Shown in pieces: positions 12,135 through 24,771 of a stretch of 64,000 nt of DNA. The notes beneath the pieces were generated by a model that was given only the letters and a program-made list of their open reading frames with translations, made no database searches and was not told the DNA's origin. Within the stretch, counting starts at the first letter, position 1; each line of letters starts with the position of its first letter. The stretch is taken from positions 1 to 64,000 of the forward strand of contig MCFL01000037.1 in NCBI GenBank assembly GCA_002102555.1. The letters are read 5' to 3'. Both the position numbers and the translations under genes were made by a program. The DNA comes from Catenaria anguillulae PL171 (taxonomy: Eukaryota; Blastocladiomycota; Blastocladiomycetes; Blastocladiales; Catenariaceae).

Positions 12135-13044
12135 GGTGAAATTACATAAGAGTCTTGAAATTTCGAATGTCCCGATGCCAGACAACGTAAACAGTTGTGC
12201 GGCAGTACTGGTCACTTATTGACGCATACATTCGCATAGATCGGCGGCGTTGTTGAAGAGAAAGGGGGGGGGGGGGGTTGAAAGCCAAACAGACTGGTGC
12301 TGGGCTTCCTTTATCCGCGGTGGTGACAGACGACGGTGAGTCTGCACGCAACTGCACCCGCAATCGAGCCAATTCGATTCGAACTCACCTGTGCTCCTCA
12401 TCCATCCGCATGCGCCGATACGAGCGTTCTGCTGCTCTCCAACTGCGACTGGTCAGCGGCGCCTGGGTAGCCAAGTGACCCGCGGCACTCGCACGATCCA
12501 TGGCCGCGTCCGAGTCCTCGAAATGTCGCCCAGCAGCTGTGGGGTGTTCCATCCATCATTGAAACACATCGGTAGCATATTGCGCTTACAAAATCCGGAA
12601 TGGTATTGTACGTGATCCAACGATATCAGTTTTATGTGCTTCGATTCGGCAGATCGGCAATGCGACATCTATGTGCCCACTCGTCAGGAATGAGTGTGCG
12701 ATTCGGCATGTGTGTTAAAACGACCTCCAGACCAAATGAGTCAGGGTTGGCTCAAGTGGAGGACGTGACGACGTGCGACGTTTTCGTAAATGTTCGCAGC
12801 AGCGTTGATTTTTGGCATTCGAGCCAACGACAGACCGTGACATGAGTCAATATGCAAACGTGAATCACCCCCGGCTCGCCCGATGAGCGAGGCATCAAGC
12901 AAGCAGCTGTAACTCTTGCATTAGAAACTTTCTAAACTCTGTGCATTGATACCAGCATCCACATTTCAGCCTCATTCGGCGAGTTGAGCTGTGATCACAA
13001 AGTTCGTATATGAATTGGCCTGAACTTCCACTTTTCGCGAGGCC
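12135..13044. other. intergenic spacer with a 14-G run
   Basis: Divergent promoter region between the APC10 gene and the membrane-protein gene. It contains a run of 14 G at 12264-12277. Short open frames here show no family signal. Confidence 0.5.
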
Positions 13045-14766
13045 ATGCCACTCAGCTCCGCCGAATTCATCGTGTCCCATGTCCTGGGCGCTTCCATTGT
13101 GCTCGGCCTGCACAATGTCTACGTCAATGCCGCGCAATTCAGACGCGTTCGATACAAGCAATCCACAACTGGCTTGCTCGTGACTGCCCAACTCGTTGCA
13201 TCCGTCTCGCAACTCGTCAACCAGCTCTTCTTCATTGTGCAGCTCACACAGCCGATTGGGTCCATGCAAGGGTGCTCCACCATTAGCGACATCGCCGACG
13301 TGTTTTACTTTTTGTTTCAGCTGCTCGCAAGCGGGGTCTTGATTGTTAGAGCAACCGTGCTCGTTCCTCCACGATACAAGGTCCTGGTACAGGCCGGATT
13401 GGGCCTGACATTGCTGGCGGGATATGTGCCGACGGTGCTAAGCTCGATCCGCAAGCAGATCATTGTCGTGAATGGCGGGTTTTGCGGAGCATTGTATGAT
13501 TTCGATTACAATAACGTTGGCAAGGTTCGTGCTATCCATGCTCGTTTCCACATTCCCAATGTCAAGATGTTCTGACACTGTTCAAACATTTAGATCATCT
13601 TTTTTGTCCTCTACGTCATGATGCTCTGCGCATTCAGCATCCCGGCGCTCCGCCAACTGCAAGAAGCCACCCGCCCAGCACCCACCATCAAATCCCCGTC
13701 ATTCGGCGCCGGTGCAGGTGATGCAGCCAATCCATCTTCTTCTGCAGACCGTCGCGCCTCGTCCTCCATTGCCACCGCCGCAGGTGTCGCCGTGGTTGCG
13801 CTGAGCAAAAAGACGCGCTCACTCTCGCAACGGCTGTCACCCGCCATTGGCGGTCGCCCGGGCAACAACAAAGTGGGCGGCGGCGGCGGCGGCGGCGGCG
13901 TCAGGCTGAGCGCGGGCGCCGGGAACGCGTCATCGTCTGCAAACACAAGTGCCGAGCTCAATCCGGCACGCCGCAGTACGCTCGCCACGGCCGCAGGCAG
14001 ACCCGCGGCGTCCACGGCGCCGCGTCACATGTCTGCCATTCACAGGTACATTCGTGCGCTCATCCTGACCATGGCGTTCCGCATCTTTACGGCCATCTTT
14101 GGATACCTCATCACGGTGACGCTGTCGTTCATGGGCGTGTGGCCGGGTAGTTTGTGGATGGTCCAGTTTACTGTGCAAAACTATTGTGCGATCGTGGCAA
14201 GTACATTTGCCATGAATTCGGGCTCAAGTAATGGGCCGGGCGCCGCAGGGAATGCTGCGGGTGACAAGCGGAACAACAGGCAAATAGGGAGTACGGCCAG
14301 CGCCATGCGTGGACGCGCCGGATCGGTTGCCGGTGGCGAGCAGGCAGCGCCGCAGTTGCAGAGTCGGAACGCCATTCCAGCAGGCGGCGGCGGCGGAGTG
14401 AGTGAGGTCACAGAGGAGGTGGATGAGACCAGCGCAACATCGCCAAGCGCAAGGGATGTGACTTCGGGTGCAGGTGGACAAGGGTCCAGCAACCAAGCCA
14501 CGGCCAGACAGTATGGCCGCGCGACTGGACTCAACGAGTCGCTCATCAGTATTCCGAGCACGGCCATGTCTGCCATGCACGAGGAAACGTTTGCAGGAGT
14601 GTCACAGAGCGCGCTGAGTGATGGCGAGGACGTTGGGGACGATAGTAACGATGAGGGTGGGCAAAGGGACCAAGTGCAAGTGGAGATTGACTTGGATGCT
14701 CTGGCTCTATGGAATCGGGAGCAAATGCGGGCAAAGTCGAGAAGCATCAATGATGAGCTGTCATAG
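13045..14766 (+). CDS. seven-helix membrane protein, family unknown
   Basis: Exons 13045-13524 and 13594-14766 join at a phase-0 GT-AG intron, giving 550 residues. Seven hydrophobic segments are visible: about residues 8-32, 41-67, 80-105, 110-132, 161-180, then after a long loop 305-330 and 338-366. The large Ala/Ser/Gly-rich loop between helices 5 and 6 (about 120 residues, with a poly-Gly tract) and the disordered, acidic C-terminus (about 180 residues) place most soluble mass on one side. Seven helices with a long loop 3 and tail resemble a G-protein-coupled receptor layout, but I see no DRY or NPxxY signature, so this is a topology-only call. Confidence 0.75.
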
Positions 14767-14827
14767 TGGAGTTGCCAGTTTGTGTGTTTTCCGTTGAACG
14801 ATATTTGTATTGACATGTACTTGAACT

Positions 14828-16105
14828 TCAAATCCGCATTGTCTCGTCTGCACCCAGCGCCCAATCATCAATCCCGGCCTTGAACCCTTTACCGACCACA
14901 TCAGCAACATTGACTTCTTTACCCAACCGACCATACACGCCCGTGTCCGAGTCCAGCTCGCGGTACAGGTCCTCCAACTGTGCCTCGATTGCCTTGTGCA
15001 GCGCCACACGAGCCGACCGGCCCACACCCACCACGCATCGCCCGCCTTGCCCATTTGCTGATTCGCCAACTGACCGCGTTGTTCCAAGGTCCTCGAGTCG
15101 CGACAAGCCCAAGAATGGGCGTGGAAGCGCGAGCGGCCGCGGGCGGGCCATTTTCGTGACGGGGTCAGTATCGAGTTTGATTTTGCGCAATAGGGCGAGC
15201 GATTTGAGTTCAAGAGGTGGCAGGCGCGTTGCGGCGGCGGGGATCGGCAGTGTGCGCGTGGGACTGTTTTGCCGGTGGCGAGGTCCCGCCCCGCCGCCTG
15301 CAGTGGAGGGTTTGCGTTTCGGAACCGGGTGACGCTGATGCAGTTGCGAGGCCAGGGTTGGGGCAGCGTAATGCGGCGGTGACTCGATGTGGGTAGGTGG
15401 TGAAGATGGTCGCAAGCCTAAGGCTGCACCCAGAACCGAATGTGGCCGAGATCGCGCCGAGTTTTGAGGACGAGTTGGCGACACGGACCTGGTTCGATGC
15501 TTGACTTGCCGTGCTCGTGGCTGACTGATTTCCTCATCAGCCGCGGGGGCTATTTGCGCGGCGGGAGGATCGGTCGTCCTCGGTTCGATTGCACACTCGA
15601 GCTGTAATGCAGCAATGGTTTTCACCAAGTCTTGAATCTTTTGCATACGCTCGGCGCGGCGCTGTTCACGGTCGTGCTTAGCCTGTGGCGATGTGCTATG
15701 AGCCGCACCGATTATCGGCGGCGAGGGCATGGCACCGACACTTTCAGTTATTGAGCGTGATCCTGAATGTGGTCTGGTGCAGGGTCGAATGGGCAATGCT
15801 ATGGATGATGGGCGGGCAATGACCTTTGTGCCGCGAGAGACGGAGCCGAAGCCGGATCCCGATGCCGACTTTGGCCGCTCTGCTGATCCGCGAGTGTGCC
15901 CTGGTGTCCTGGCTTGGTTGTGTGGATTGACTGCCTGAAAGCGATCAGTCAACGGTCGGCGCGTCTTCTTCTTGGTTGATGGAGGCTCACCTTCATTTGG
16001 CTTGCTAGGTAAGGCGGGTTGAGATTGGGTGGAACCCTGCGGTCCGTGGGCAGAGGCCGGTCGTGGGTATCGATTCATTGGATTGCATTGACTACCGAAT
16101 GGCAT
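14828..16105 (-). CDS. unrecognised basic, largely disordered protein
   Basis: Single-exon frame of 425 residues starting at an ATG at 16105. It is rich in Pro, Ser, Arg and Gln. A short coiled-coil-like helix is present near residues 145-175 (KHDREQRRAERMQKIQDLVK). The last 70 residues look ordered (LHKAIEAQLEDLYRELDSD and a C-terminal IDDWALGADE). No domain recognised. It converges on the seven-helix gene, 61 bp between stops. Confidence 0.7.
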   Translation of the reverse strand: MPFGSQCNPMNRYPRPASAHGPQGSTQSQPALPSKPNEGEPPSTKKKTRRPLTDRFQAVNPHNQARTPGHTRGSAERPKSASGSGFGSVSRGTKVIARPSSIALPIRPCTRPHSGSRSITESVGAMPSPPIIGAAHSTSPQAKHDREQRRAERMQKIQDLVKTIAALQLECAIEPRTTDPPAAQIAPAADEEISQPRARQVKHRTRSVSPTRPQNSARSRPHSVLGAALGLRPSSPPTHIESPPHYAAPTLASQLHQRHPVPKRKPSTAGGGAGPRHRQNSPTRTLPIPAAATRLPPLELKSLALLRKIKLDTDPVTKMARPRPLALPRPFLGLSRLEDLGTTRSVGESANGQGGRCVVGVGRSARVALHKAIEAQLEDLYRELDSDTGVYGRLGKEVNVADVVGKGFKAGIDDWALGADETMRI

Positions 16106-16183
16106 GTGTGATGGGTGAGTGGTCTCAACTCGGAATGTATAATTGCTCTTCGTGTGTGTGTTTGGTAAGGATCAAGTCATCAG

Positions 16184-17794
16184 CTACCACGACATGCCGC
16201 CTGCCCGCAAACCCGCCCACGGCAACCCAAACTTACTCCTCACCTTGCCAGCCAAACTCGCACCTCGTGCCTGGTCCACCTGGGCCATGATCAAGTGATA
16301 CATTGGCCCCACCGAGCGCCGTTCCGGTGAGCCAGGTGTAGATTCCGATATGGGCGGTTGAGAGAAAGTCGATGATGAGGATCGAGCATGAATGTTTTGG
16401 CTGTCGTCGCAAGGGTAATTGGGCTGCAATAGTGCGGAACGAAAGGCCTTGCCCTGCGCGCCGCGCAGCACGTGCGCAAGTGGAATGAGCAAGTCGTGTA
16501 TCGGGTATGGGTATCCATAGAGGTCTTGAACCACGTCTGCGTAAACTGTGTGGACGAATGGCCATATTAACTAGGTGGTTGTGCATGTAAGGAGCATGAT
16601 ACGCGTACCGGCATAGTTGTGAATGATTTCATCAACGTCGACCATTCCCTTGCCCAGCAACCCTAAACCGGCCGCAAGTTCTCCTAGAACCAGCGGATCC
16701 CTTGTCACTGCTCTGCCAATTACGACGCCATTCATCCCGCCCGCATCCCTGTGCCGTTCCAAGTCAGCCAGCTGCACAGATTGGTCCAATGTGCAGTCTA
16801 AATGCAAGTCGAGTCTTGGCCACCGTTTCTTAATCTCCCACACTGCCCGGTAATCCAATCCGCGGTGCGGATCGAGAACAAATTGCGCATTGCTTGTGTT
16901 TGAGGTGATCCGGTCGACCACTGCATCTATCGATGGCCAACCGAGATGGATTCCGAGTGGTTCGGGAAGCACAGGGAGGACAAGTTGAAGAGACAAATTG
17001 GAGGGCAATTGCGACCCAATGGCCGCAACACAGGCCGCAAGCAATCCCAAGTCGCTCAACGCGCCAACGGCTGCCGCATCCAGCGCCTTCCCGTGCATGG
17101 GCCACGCACAGTTCCAGCTGATGCCTGATCGTGCTTTGTTTGTCGATGCCGTCTCGGCCTGGTTTTCCTGCTCAAAGTATCCCTCGTCGCGCAGCATGCG
17201 CGTGGCCGTTGCGAGTTGCTCCGGGTCGAATCCAGTGATTTGCGTAAATGTACCGGGCGTTGGTATGCCCATGTATCGAGGTAACGAGGAGGTGCGTGTG
17301 ACGAGCGCACCTGCTGGGCGTGCACTTGAAACGATGGGCATTGTGGGCGGGCAGAGAAGGTGGTAAAGGTAACGAAAGTGCGGGTCGAGAGACGGGCGGG
17401 TGGTTTGCACGGATACTGTGAATGGAGGACTGGCTTCTGTAGGTGGCTTTGACGGCGATGGCGGACGGACACTTGCTGAAGGTGCTTGATGCGGAGAGGA
17501 CGAGGATTTGGTGTGGAACATGCGTCGTCTGCTGAGCAAGTGTGGTGGTGGCTCAGGGCCGAGAGAGAGGCGTATTGAGCGGGCGAGAAAAGATGGGAGG
17601 GTGGCCAAAGCAATTCTGCTGGGAGACTCGCTTGTTGATCGCAACGAGGACCATGGCGGTGGAGTGGCAGGGTCAGCCGGCAATGGACCCAAGGCATGAA
17701 GGCCCATCATGGCGGATGGCCAAGGGAGACCGATGGATACATGTGGTGCGCCTGATAGTAGACGGTGGCGGCAGCACCTTGCGCACAGTGGCAT
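16184..17794 (-). CDS. DusA-like TIM-barrel protein lacking the dihydrouridine synthase catalytic Cys
   Basis: Exons 16609-17794 and 16184-16545 give 515 residues; the 63-bp intron is phase 1. Dus enzymes reduce tRNA uridines with FMN. The order of blocks follows bacterial DusA: VSVQTTRPSLDPHFRYLYHL (in place of 'VAPMLDWTDRHCRYFLRL'), TQITGFDPEQLATA, SWNCAWP, FVLDPHRGLDY, GVVIGRAVTRDP, then a helical C-terminal domain with DLYGYPYPIHDLLI. At the site where Dus proteins have N-x-G-C-P, this one has N-C-A-W-P, so the proton-donor Cys is replaced by Trp. The FMN/RNA motifs VKTRIG and HARKAWL are also lost. It is probably not an active synthase. The first 60-90 residues are Arg/Ser-rich and could be an organelle-targeting peptide; the exact start is uncertain. 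Confidence 0.72.
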
Positions 17795-18668
17795 GGTGGT
17801 AGGTGTTGAATTGGTGTGTGCATGGAAGGTGCAATTAAGGTGACATTGGTGATGGATCGAGTGTTGACTACCGACATGTTGGTGTAAACTGTTGTGAGAT
17901 CGGCGGATGAGAGGAACGGCAGATCACTGATTCGACCATTGCATTGCATTGCATTTTCTGAGAGTGATCATGGCGAAAGACTCCACTTATCCAAAGTCAT
18001 CACCACCATCGACAGGTCCCACGGTCACCCTGCGCATTGCGCTGCTCAGCCCCAAGTGCACCTTTTGTGCTGATTTTCCTCGACACTCTCCGGACATCCT
18101 GGTCCTTGCTGGCCCGTGCCATCATCATCGCATTCCGCCTCTCCTTCGCAACGAGGAACCACACACACGCACCGCACCGACACAGCTCCCAGCTATCCAC
18201 ATCCATCGATTCGCCTATCCATCACAACCGCTCTCTTGTGACCCGGTCTTCTCGTTATTCGCACTGCAACCGCCATACCCACGCATCTCTCAGCGGGCAT
18301 ACACCAAATTTTCATACGCGATTCGGCCGTCTCCGCCGCATAAGCTCTATCCTTCGCCAACCGTCTTTGCATTCGTCGGACCAGCGGGTTTATATTCCAT
18401 TCCGCATTCCAATTCCACAACTCCACTCCTGGGCCGAGTCCCTTGAATCCCACCCCTTTCTGGTCCGTCCTTCAGTTCCATGATCGTGCCCAGTAAACAC
18501 ATTACCCGACGCTCACAACCCTCTCGGTGGCTTGTAGGCACTCTTCCGGTAATTCGATCATTTGAGCCGTTTGATTCTTTGCCGATTGCTACCAATCAAT
18601 CACAACGCGACAGACCGCATAACTGACTCACTCGACTCGCCCAGCCGACTCCTGCCTGGGCTGCCGCA
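17795..18668. other. intergenic region / likely 5' leader of the next gene
   Basis: Pyrimidine-rich and without clear coding signal. An open frame at 17949-18446 has no family signal and is probably chance. Confidence 0.4.
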
Positions 18669-21600
18669 ATGGGCACCTCGGTGACCGCGTCGTCGTCATC
18701 TGCCTCTGCGGGTAGCGGCACCTCTCATCATACCGCACCACCACGACCGGGCGGGTCCTCCTCTGAATCGGTTTCCATCAATCAACTCTTTTCAAAGTTC
18801 AAATCGGCCGGTCGATCCTCATCCGCAACCCCAACATCAGCTTCATCCGCGGCAACACCATCATCATCCGCGGCGACAACGTCAGCTTCCAGTGCAGATG
18901 CCGGCCATGGGGGCTCGTCCCGATCAGGACCCAGTTCCTCATTCAAGACAGCAACATTGGCGAGCAAACCATCACTCGCCAACCGAACACGCTCATCTCC
19001 ACTGCTGGGGACTCGACCCAATTCCGCCTCCTCAACAAATTCATCATCTTCGCCCTCGCCATGGTCCAGGGCCGTTTCCCAGTCCAGTTCATCGCATTCC
19101 GCATCCGGCGCAAGTGCATCTGGCGGTCGAGCGGGCGGACCTGGTGGGCCCAAATCCATTCATGCACCCCGTCCAATCCAGCTTCCGTCGCGATTGTACG
19201 AGCAGCAACATTCGGGCGAAGTGCACAAGGCAAAGATTACCTTGACGCGAACGTCGTCAAGCAAGTCAGTCATTGCAACCACGGCTCCACCGCCAACTGA
19301 TGAAGCATCGGCATCAAAAGAATCGTCGTCTTCTGGTCCAGGACCATCAGGTGATGCTGCTTCATCCGCTCCTAATGCATCAGCGTCCACGTCATCGTCC
19401 GCAGCGTCTGCCACACCAGCAGGTCCAACTGCATGGTCACACGTTGCTGCCAGAGCATCTGGTGTGCCTGCAAAGTCGTCCACAAACCCTTCGAAGATGC
19501 CGCCGATCGACCTCGCCCATCCCGCACACGATCGCAATCTCCGTCCAACCGCCAATGGCCGCCTCCCCGACACGCAGACGACAACGCTCATGCACCATCA
19601 CCTCTACACCCTGACCATCATTTCGAACCAGACCGCCGCCTCGAATCGCAAGATGCACGTTTGGGTCCCCCACCTGCTCTGGGCCACATCGACCGTGAAC
19701 CGAGCGGGCGGTATCATGACCAGCAGCCTCGCCACGCAAACGAGTATCACGGGCCACCGCCGCCGCCACACTACGCACATGCTCGGTATGGCGACAGTGG
19801 CGACCGCGGATTTCGCGCCGCGTCGTACCACGGGCCGCAACAGCGCCAGTACCGTGGGTCATACGCACATCACGATGACCGTGACGATGAACGGCGGTAC
19901 GGCGCGGTGGTAGATTCCAGACGTGCAGACTCGCCTCGACGAGACCGCCCTCATTCGCCATCACGGCACATTCGCCTCGATCGCGTGCACCACACAACGC
20001 GGCGTATGACGAGGACGACGAGTTTGCTGCAACGGATCCGTATTCTAACCGATCGGATCGCAGTCGCGGCGCAAGTGCGTCGCGGCCATTGGACCGTGGG
20101 CATCCGCACGATCAGCGGCGCATGAACTGGAGGAGCAGCGGGAGGCAGTGCTGGAGGCGGCGCCGGCGGCGCCGGTGCAGCAGGTACGGCGGTGGGAACC
20201 GCATCATCCGTTGCGTGGATCTGCGCGGCCGGCGACCTGGGGTGGTGGGAGTGGGGGTGGAGCTCTGGGAAGGCAGCGGCCGCCGCCCAGGCCATTCGAG
20301 CATGGTGATTCTGGCGACGAAAGGCGCGTGGGGCACGAGGCAGAGTATGGAGGGAGCGGGAACGAGCGCCGCGCGCCACCCAGCGGTCTGCCGGGTATCG
20401 CGGATCGCGGTATGGAGCCGAAGCCCGTGAGCGCCGTGAAGGGTATCCGCCCGAGGATGCGGGGCGAGCGCCACGCGCAAGGTCGCCCAGGCGGTTTTCG
20501 CCCTCTCGACAACGGGACGAGAATCGGCAGAGACAGTGGGGGTTTGAGGGAGAGGCCAAGGAACGGCAGCTTCACCAGCCACCAGGGCAGCCGCAGCGCA
20601 CGTTTGAGCGCGTGTACGGTGATGAGGGCCGTGGGCAAGCGCGGCCGCGGTGGGGACGCAGTCGCGTCAGTGGTGAAGAGCAAGAGCACGAGGCGGAACG
20701 GGTCAAGCCGGATGGTGATGAATCACGCGCGGAGGCTCAGCAGCCACGCCCGGCGCCGTCTCAAAATGAGCGAGAGCGCGATGCGGCGGGGAAGGGTGCA
20801 GGGGTTGTGTACGAGCGTATGTCGAGAAAAGGTCTGCCAGCTTTCACATGCGCCTCGATTCTGGTCACGTTGTCTAACTCGTATCCGATTCCAATCATCC
20901 AGGCAATGAGCAAGTCGCACCAAAACTCGAACCACACAGCTCGACCAAATCCTTCCGCGATCTCCTCGAAGCCGACGCAAAGTCCATTGAGGGCCAGGCT
21001 GACTGGGCTGCCGAGGACGAGACGTCCGAAGCCCGCGCGCGGTCGACTTGTCAAAGTACATCAAGTCCAAGGTGCAGGAGCGCCAGCAAAACAAGGCGAA
21101 GTCGAGGCAAAAGCTGCAGCACAATGCACAGCAGCTGGTCTCGCCTTTGGATGGATCTGAACCCTTCAAGCACGAAGGAGGTGCAGCGCCGGCATCTCCG
21201 CCAAGTGGTCGACGTGCTCGTTCACAGTCACCGGAACTACGTGCACAGGATGTGAAACAGTCGCCTCCAAGTCCCAAGAAGAGCAAGACGCCTCCGCCAA
21301 GTCCGCCCCGGGTGGCAGCAGTGACGGCGGCCGCTCCAGCGATGCGCAAACCGAGTCCCGAGCGCCAACTTCGCCGGTTGCCCGAACAGCTGCCATTCCC
21401 TCCCCATTGGCACAATCGATTAAGGATTTCGCTCCGACGTTTGCCCACCTCGTCATCGTCTTCCCGGGCGGCTTCAAAGCCCGGATCACGCGCTCAATCG
21501 CCTGCACGACGCTCCCGTCACCGCCGTCCACGTCTCCACCAGCGGCAGCAGGCACCATAAACTCATCCGGACAAGCGCAGATGGCGGGTGTTGATGCTTC

Positions 21601-24600
21601 GCGCATTAAGCTGTTGCGGCGTACCCATCCCACCACAGAGCCTTCTGTTATCCCGGAACCTCAATCCGAGGCTGCGAAGACCCAGATTTCGAGCCCGTTA
21701 TCCTCATCGGCTCCTTCAGCCTTTTCGCCGCTTGTGCGACCAAACCCCTTGCCGGCACGCAACAGGCTTTTCTTCGCAAGGTTTGATGCAAGGAAAGCTG
21801 TGCCCACCACATCAATCGTCCGTGCAGCAACTGCAACAGCCACTGCAACCAGCCTGCACGTGGTCAAGATATTGCAGCGCGAGCCACCGGCTCACATGCA
21901 CAGTCTTCATCTTTCCTGAGCAGCTCATTGGCCCAACCCAATCTTCACTCCGGAGCCACATCGCTGTTTTCACAACAGCAACCCCCTTCCAGCTCGGCAC
22001 CTGCGGCCCACTCGGTCCTGCAATTCCGCCCTCCCTCGCGTCCATGGCCTCTCGGCCGGCAGCGGTTTCCCAGCCGCAAATGCAGCAACAACAGGCTCAT
22101 CGTTCAGCCTCACCACCTCGGCCCGCCCCGTTGAACCTGTCCAATAGCAATCTGTCGGCGGCCAATCAATTCGGCGCCACAAACGCACCCATCAACCGCA
22201 TCACCCATGTCGGCGGCAGTTCGCCCGCCTTCAGTGTCCCAGCCGCGGTCACCCTTCTCTCCGCAGCAGCCCATATCGGCACCCGGGTTTTCATCAAACT
22301 ATGGGGTTGGCGGTAACAGTAGCAATTGGTCTTCGTCAACGACGGCAACAGCGCCGCCTGCACGGCCGGCCAAACTCAATCCATGGCCTCCCAGCAATCA
22401 TTGTCAGGGCCGGGTCGGCATTCGCAGCAGCGCAGCCGCAGCAGCAGCAGCAGCAGCAATCGCAGCCACATTTTGGACCGACGAGCTTTGGGTACAACCG
22501 GGCTCAGCAAGGTCGGCACCCGCAGCAGCCGCAGACTCAGCCCAACGCTTATCCGCATCAAGGACAGCAGCAGCACCGCCTGCGTATCAATCACAGCAAT
22601 CCCAATACCTATACTCCACAGCCCAACACTTATCAACACCCGCCTGCCGTTTCCGGGCCAGGTGCGGGATACCAGCAGCAGCAACCTCCACAGCATCAAG
22701 CGCGCGGGGTCCGCCCATTGGTCAGTATGGTGGACACTTTGCAAGCTCGCCCGTGTCGCCGTCGAGCCCGCATCAGTTTCAGCAAGCGCACCAGCAGTAC
22801 CAAAACCGGACTGTGCAGCGTGGCAGTTCTTCATTCAACATGGCCACGGAATGGTGTCAGCGGTCCGGTCCATCCGCAGCAGCAGATGCACCAACAGCAG
22901 TATCGTCAACCGCAGCAGAGTCACGGATATGGCCAAACTTCGCCGTCCTCAACCTATCCTCAAGCGCCCGTGAGTGGCCAGCATCGGCAGCAATTTGGCC
23001 AGCAGCAGCAGATGCAGCAGATGTCGACGCAACAACAACAGCCACCGTCGCAGCATCAGCAGCAACAGCAACAGCAGGCGCCTCTGCAACCCACAGGCTC
23101 CGCCCCGGGAATGTACCCAGGATACCCCCAAACCGGATTCGTTCAATACCAACCTCAAGTACCGGGATCGCAACCACTCTTTGTTCCCCCTCCTTCGCAA
23201 TCTGGTCATCTGCAGAATCCAGGGCAAACAGGACCCAACCCACAAACTCCCCAGCCAATGCAACAACAGAACCAACTTCAGCAGCTACCGCTGCCGCCAC
23301 ACATGATGCACGCTGTTCCAGCGGGATTCATGCCCATCATGCCGCAGCCAATGTCAAACCAACCGTTCCCACCGCCGCCGCATATGCAGTTCATGCCCCA
23401 CATGGCGATGCAGGTTCCTTTCCCCGTTCACATGCCCATTCAAATGCAGGTTCCTATGCAACCCCAACCACAGGCACAACCAGGACCCCGCCCACCACAG
23501 TTTGCAACGCCGCAGTTTCAAGGACCGATTCGACCCAGCATGCAACAACCACCGATGATGTTCATGGCGCCAGGCATTCAACCACCCCCCTACTATCCGC
23601 CTGGGCCAATGCCACCGCCACCCATAGTTCCGCCACCAGCGAGCACTAGTCCAGTGACCAATCCGCCATTTCAAGCAAACCGCCAACCCGGTGCTGCATC
23701 ACCAAACAGTCATGCCGGCCCGTCGACTTCGCAACCGCAGCCACAGCCACAGCATTCGAACACGCGTGCGTCGGGACCGCCCATTGCAGGCAATTCAGTG
23801 TCGATCGATACGCTCGACTCTGTCCTGGAGCGCATCAAGTCGACGCTGGCCAAACCCCACGAAGAGTCCACTTCAACCACGGGTGCGTCTCCCACTGTGT
23901 CGCTCAACGCTCAGCAGCAGCCCGCTTCATCGGCAACCACGCCGACCACAGCTACACGCGACTTTGCGCTCGACCTGGGCCCGCCCTTGTTTCGCCCTCG
24001 ATGACAACCAAGGAGATCAAGGACCCAGATTCCATTGCTCCGCGGCGGCAATCGGTCGCGAGCAACATGGCGCCCGGGTCTGCGGTGCAAAGCCGTCGGC
24101 CATCGGCCATCTTGACGTCGGTGCCTAACTCGACCGCGGCGTCGCCCACGCTTGGCCCCATTGCAGATCAGGTACAAGACGATGCCGAGAGCGGCGGACA
24201 AGGATCCAGCGGCGGCACGCCCGGTCCCAATCTGTGGGCGTCGCCGTCGATGCAGACGTTGACGGTGGATGCACAAGAGACGGTGCACAACTCCGTCAAG
24301 CACTTGTTGCGGGACTCGGATGACGGCGAGGAAGCTGTGCCAGGGATAGATATCAAGGTCGGCATGGCAGATTTGGGCGAGGATGCGGGCGCAAGCAGCA
24401 CGAGCTTGGCCGATAAAGGCCGGCCCGCTATGGCTGCGGACGAGGCCCGGCGGGCCTGTCGTGGGAATGGTGGCGGGCGCGATCCCGGGCCTCAGCACAC
24501 GGGCGATCAAGATGGCCGGCAGCATCGTCAGACGAGTGGTGAGCATGCGGGCCACGCACGTGGGACCCACCATCGAAACCGGGATATACGTGGTCGCGGT

Positions 24601-24771
24601 GCATCGTCAGGTCGTCGAGATGATGGCGGGCGTGGCGATGCTCGGTCCAGAGGTCCAGACCGTCAGAACGGCCCCGATCATGGTGCTGCAAGTGGCTCCA
24701 GCCGGTCACAGCGCTCAAGCACAAACCGTGGCGGGCGTGGGCGTTCACGCGCGACAGAAAGCGTCAATTGA
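18669..24771 (+). CDS. long Ser/Arg/Gln/Pro-rich low-complexity locus, frame-broken in the current sequence
   Basis: Coding-like composition runs through the whole interval but in changing frames: Ser-rich from 18669 to about 19490; Arg/Asp/His-rich (YDEDDEFAATDPYSNRSDRS) to about 20100; HELEEQREAVLEAAP; a Glu/Arg-rich stretch to 20818; a good 88-bp intron (20819-20906) joining VVYER to NEQVAPK; a Lys/Gln helix (KYIKSKVQERQQNKAKSRQ); then a Gln/Pro/Met-rich prion-like segment 22400-24000 and a Gly/Arg-rich end to 24771. Frame changes at about 19490, 19980, 20120, 20390, 21040, 21310 and 22700-22860 leave no intron-sized gap. The architecture resembles RNA-granule scaffolds (ataxin-2-like or eIF4G N-termini), but no Lsm or MIF4G domain was found. 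It may be more than one gene. Confidence 0.45.

Noticed and set aside
17949..18446. Plus-strand open frame of 165 codons upstream of the Ser-rich locus
   Set aside because: Pro/His/Ser-rich sequence with no family signal; more likely leader or spacer.
20723..21448. Long minus-strand open frame inside the Ser/Gln-rich locus
   Set aside because: Composition (Cys/Leu/Gly-rich) is what the antisense of a Pro/Ser/Lys coding strand gives; no start context, no domain.
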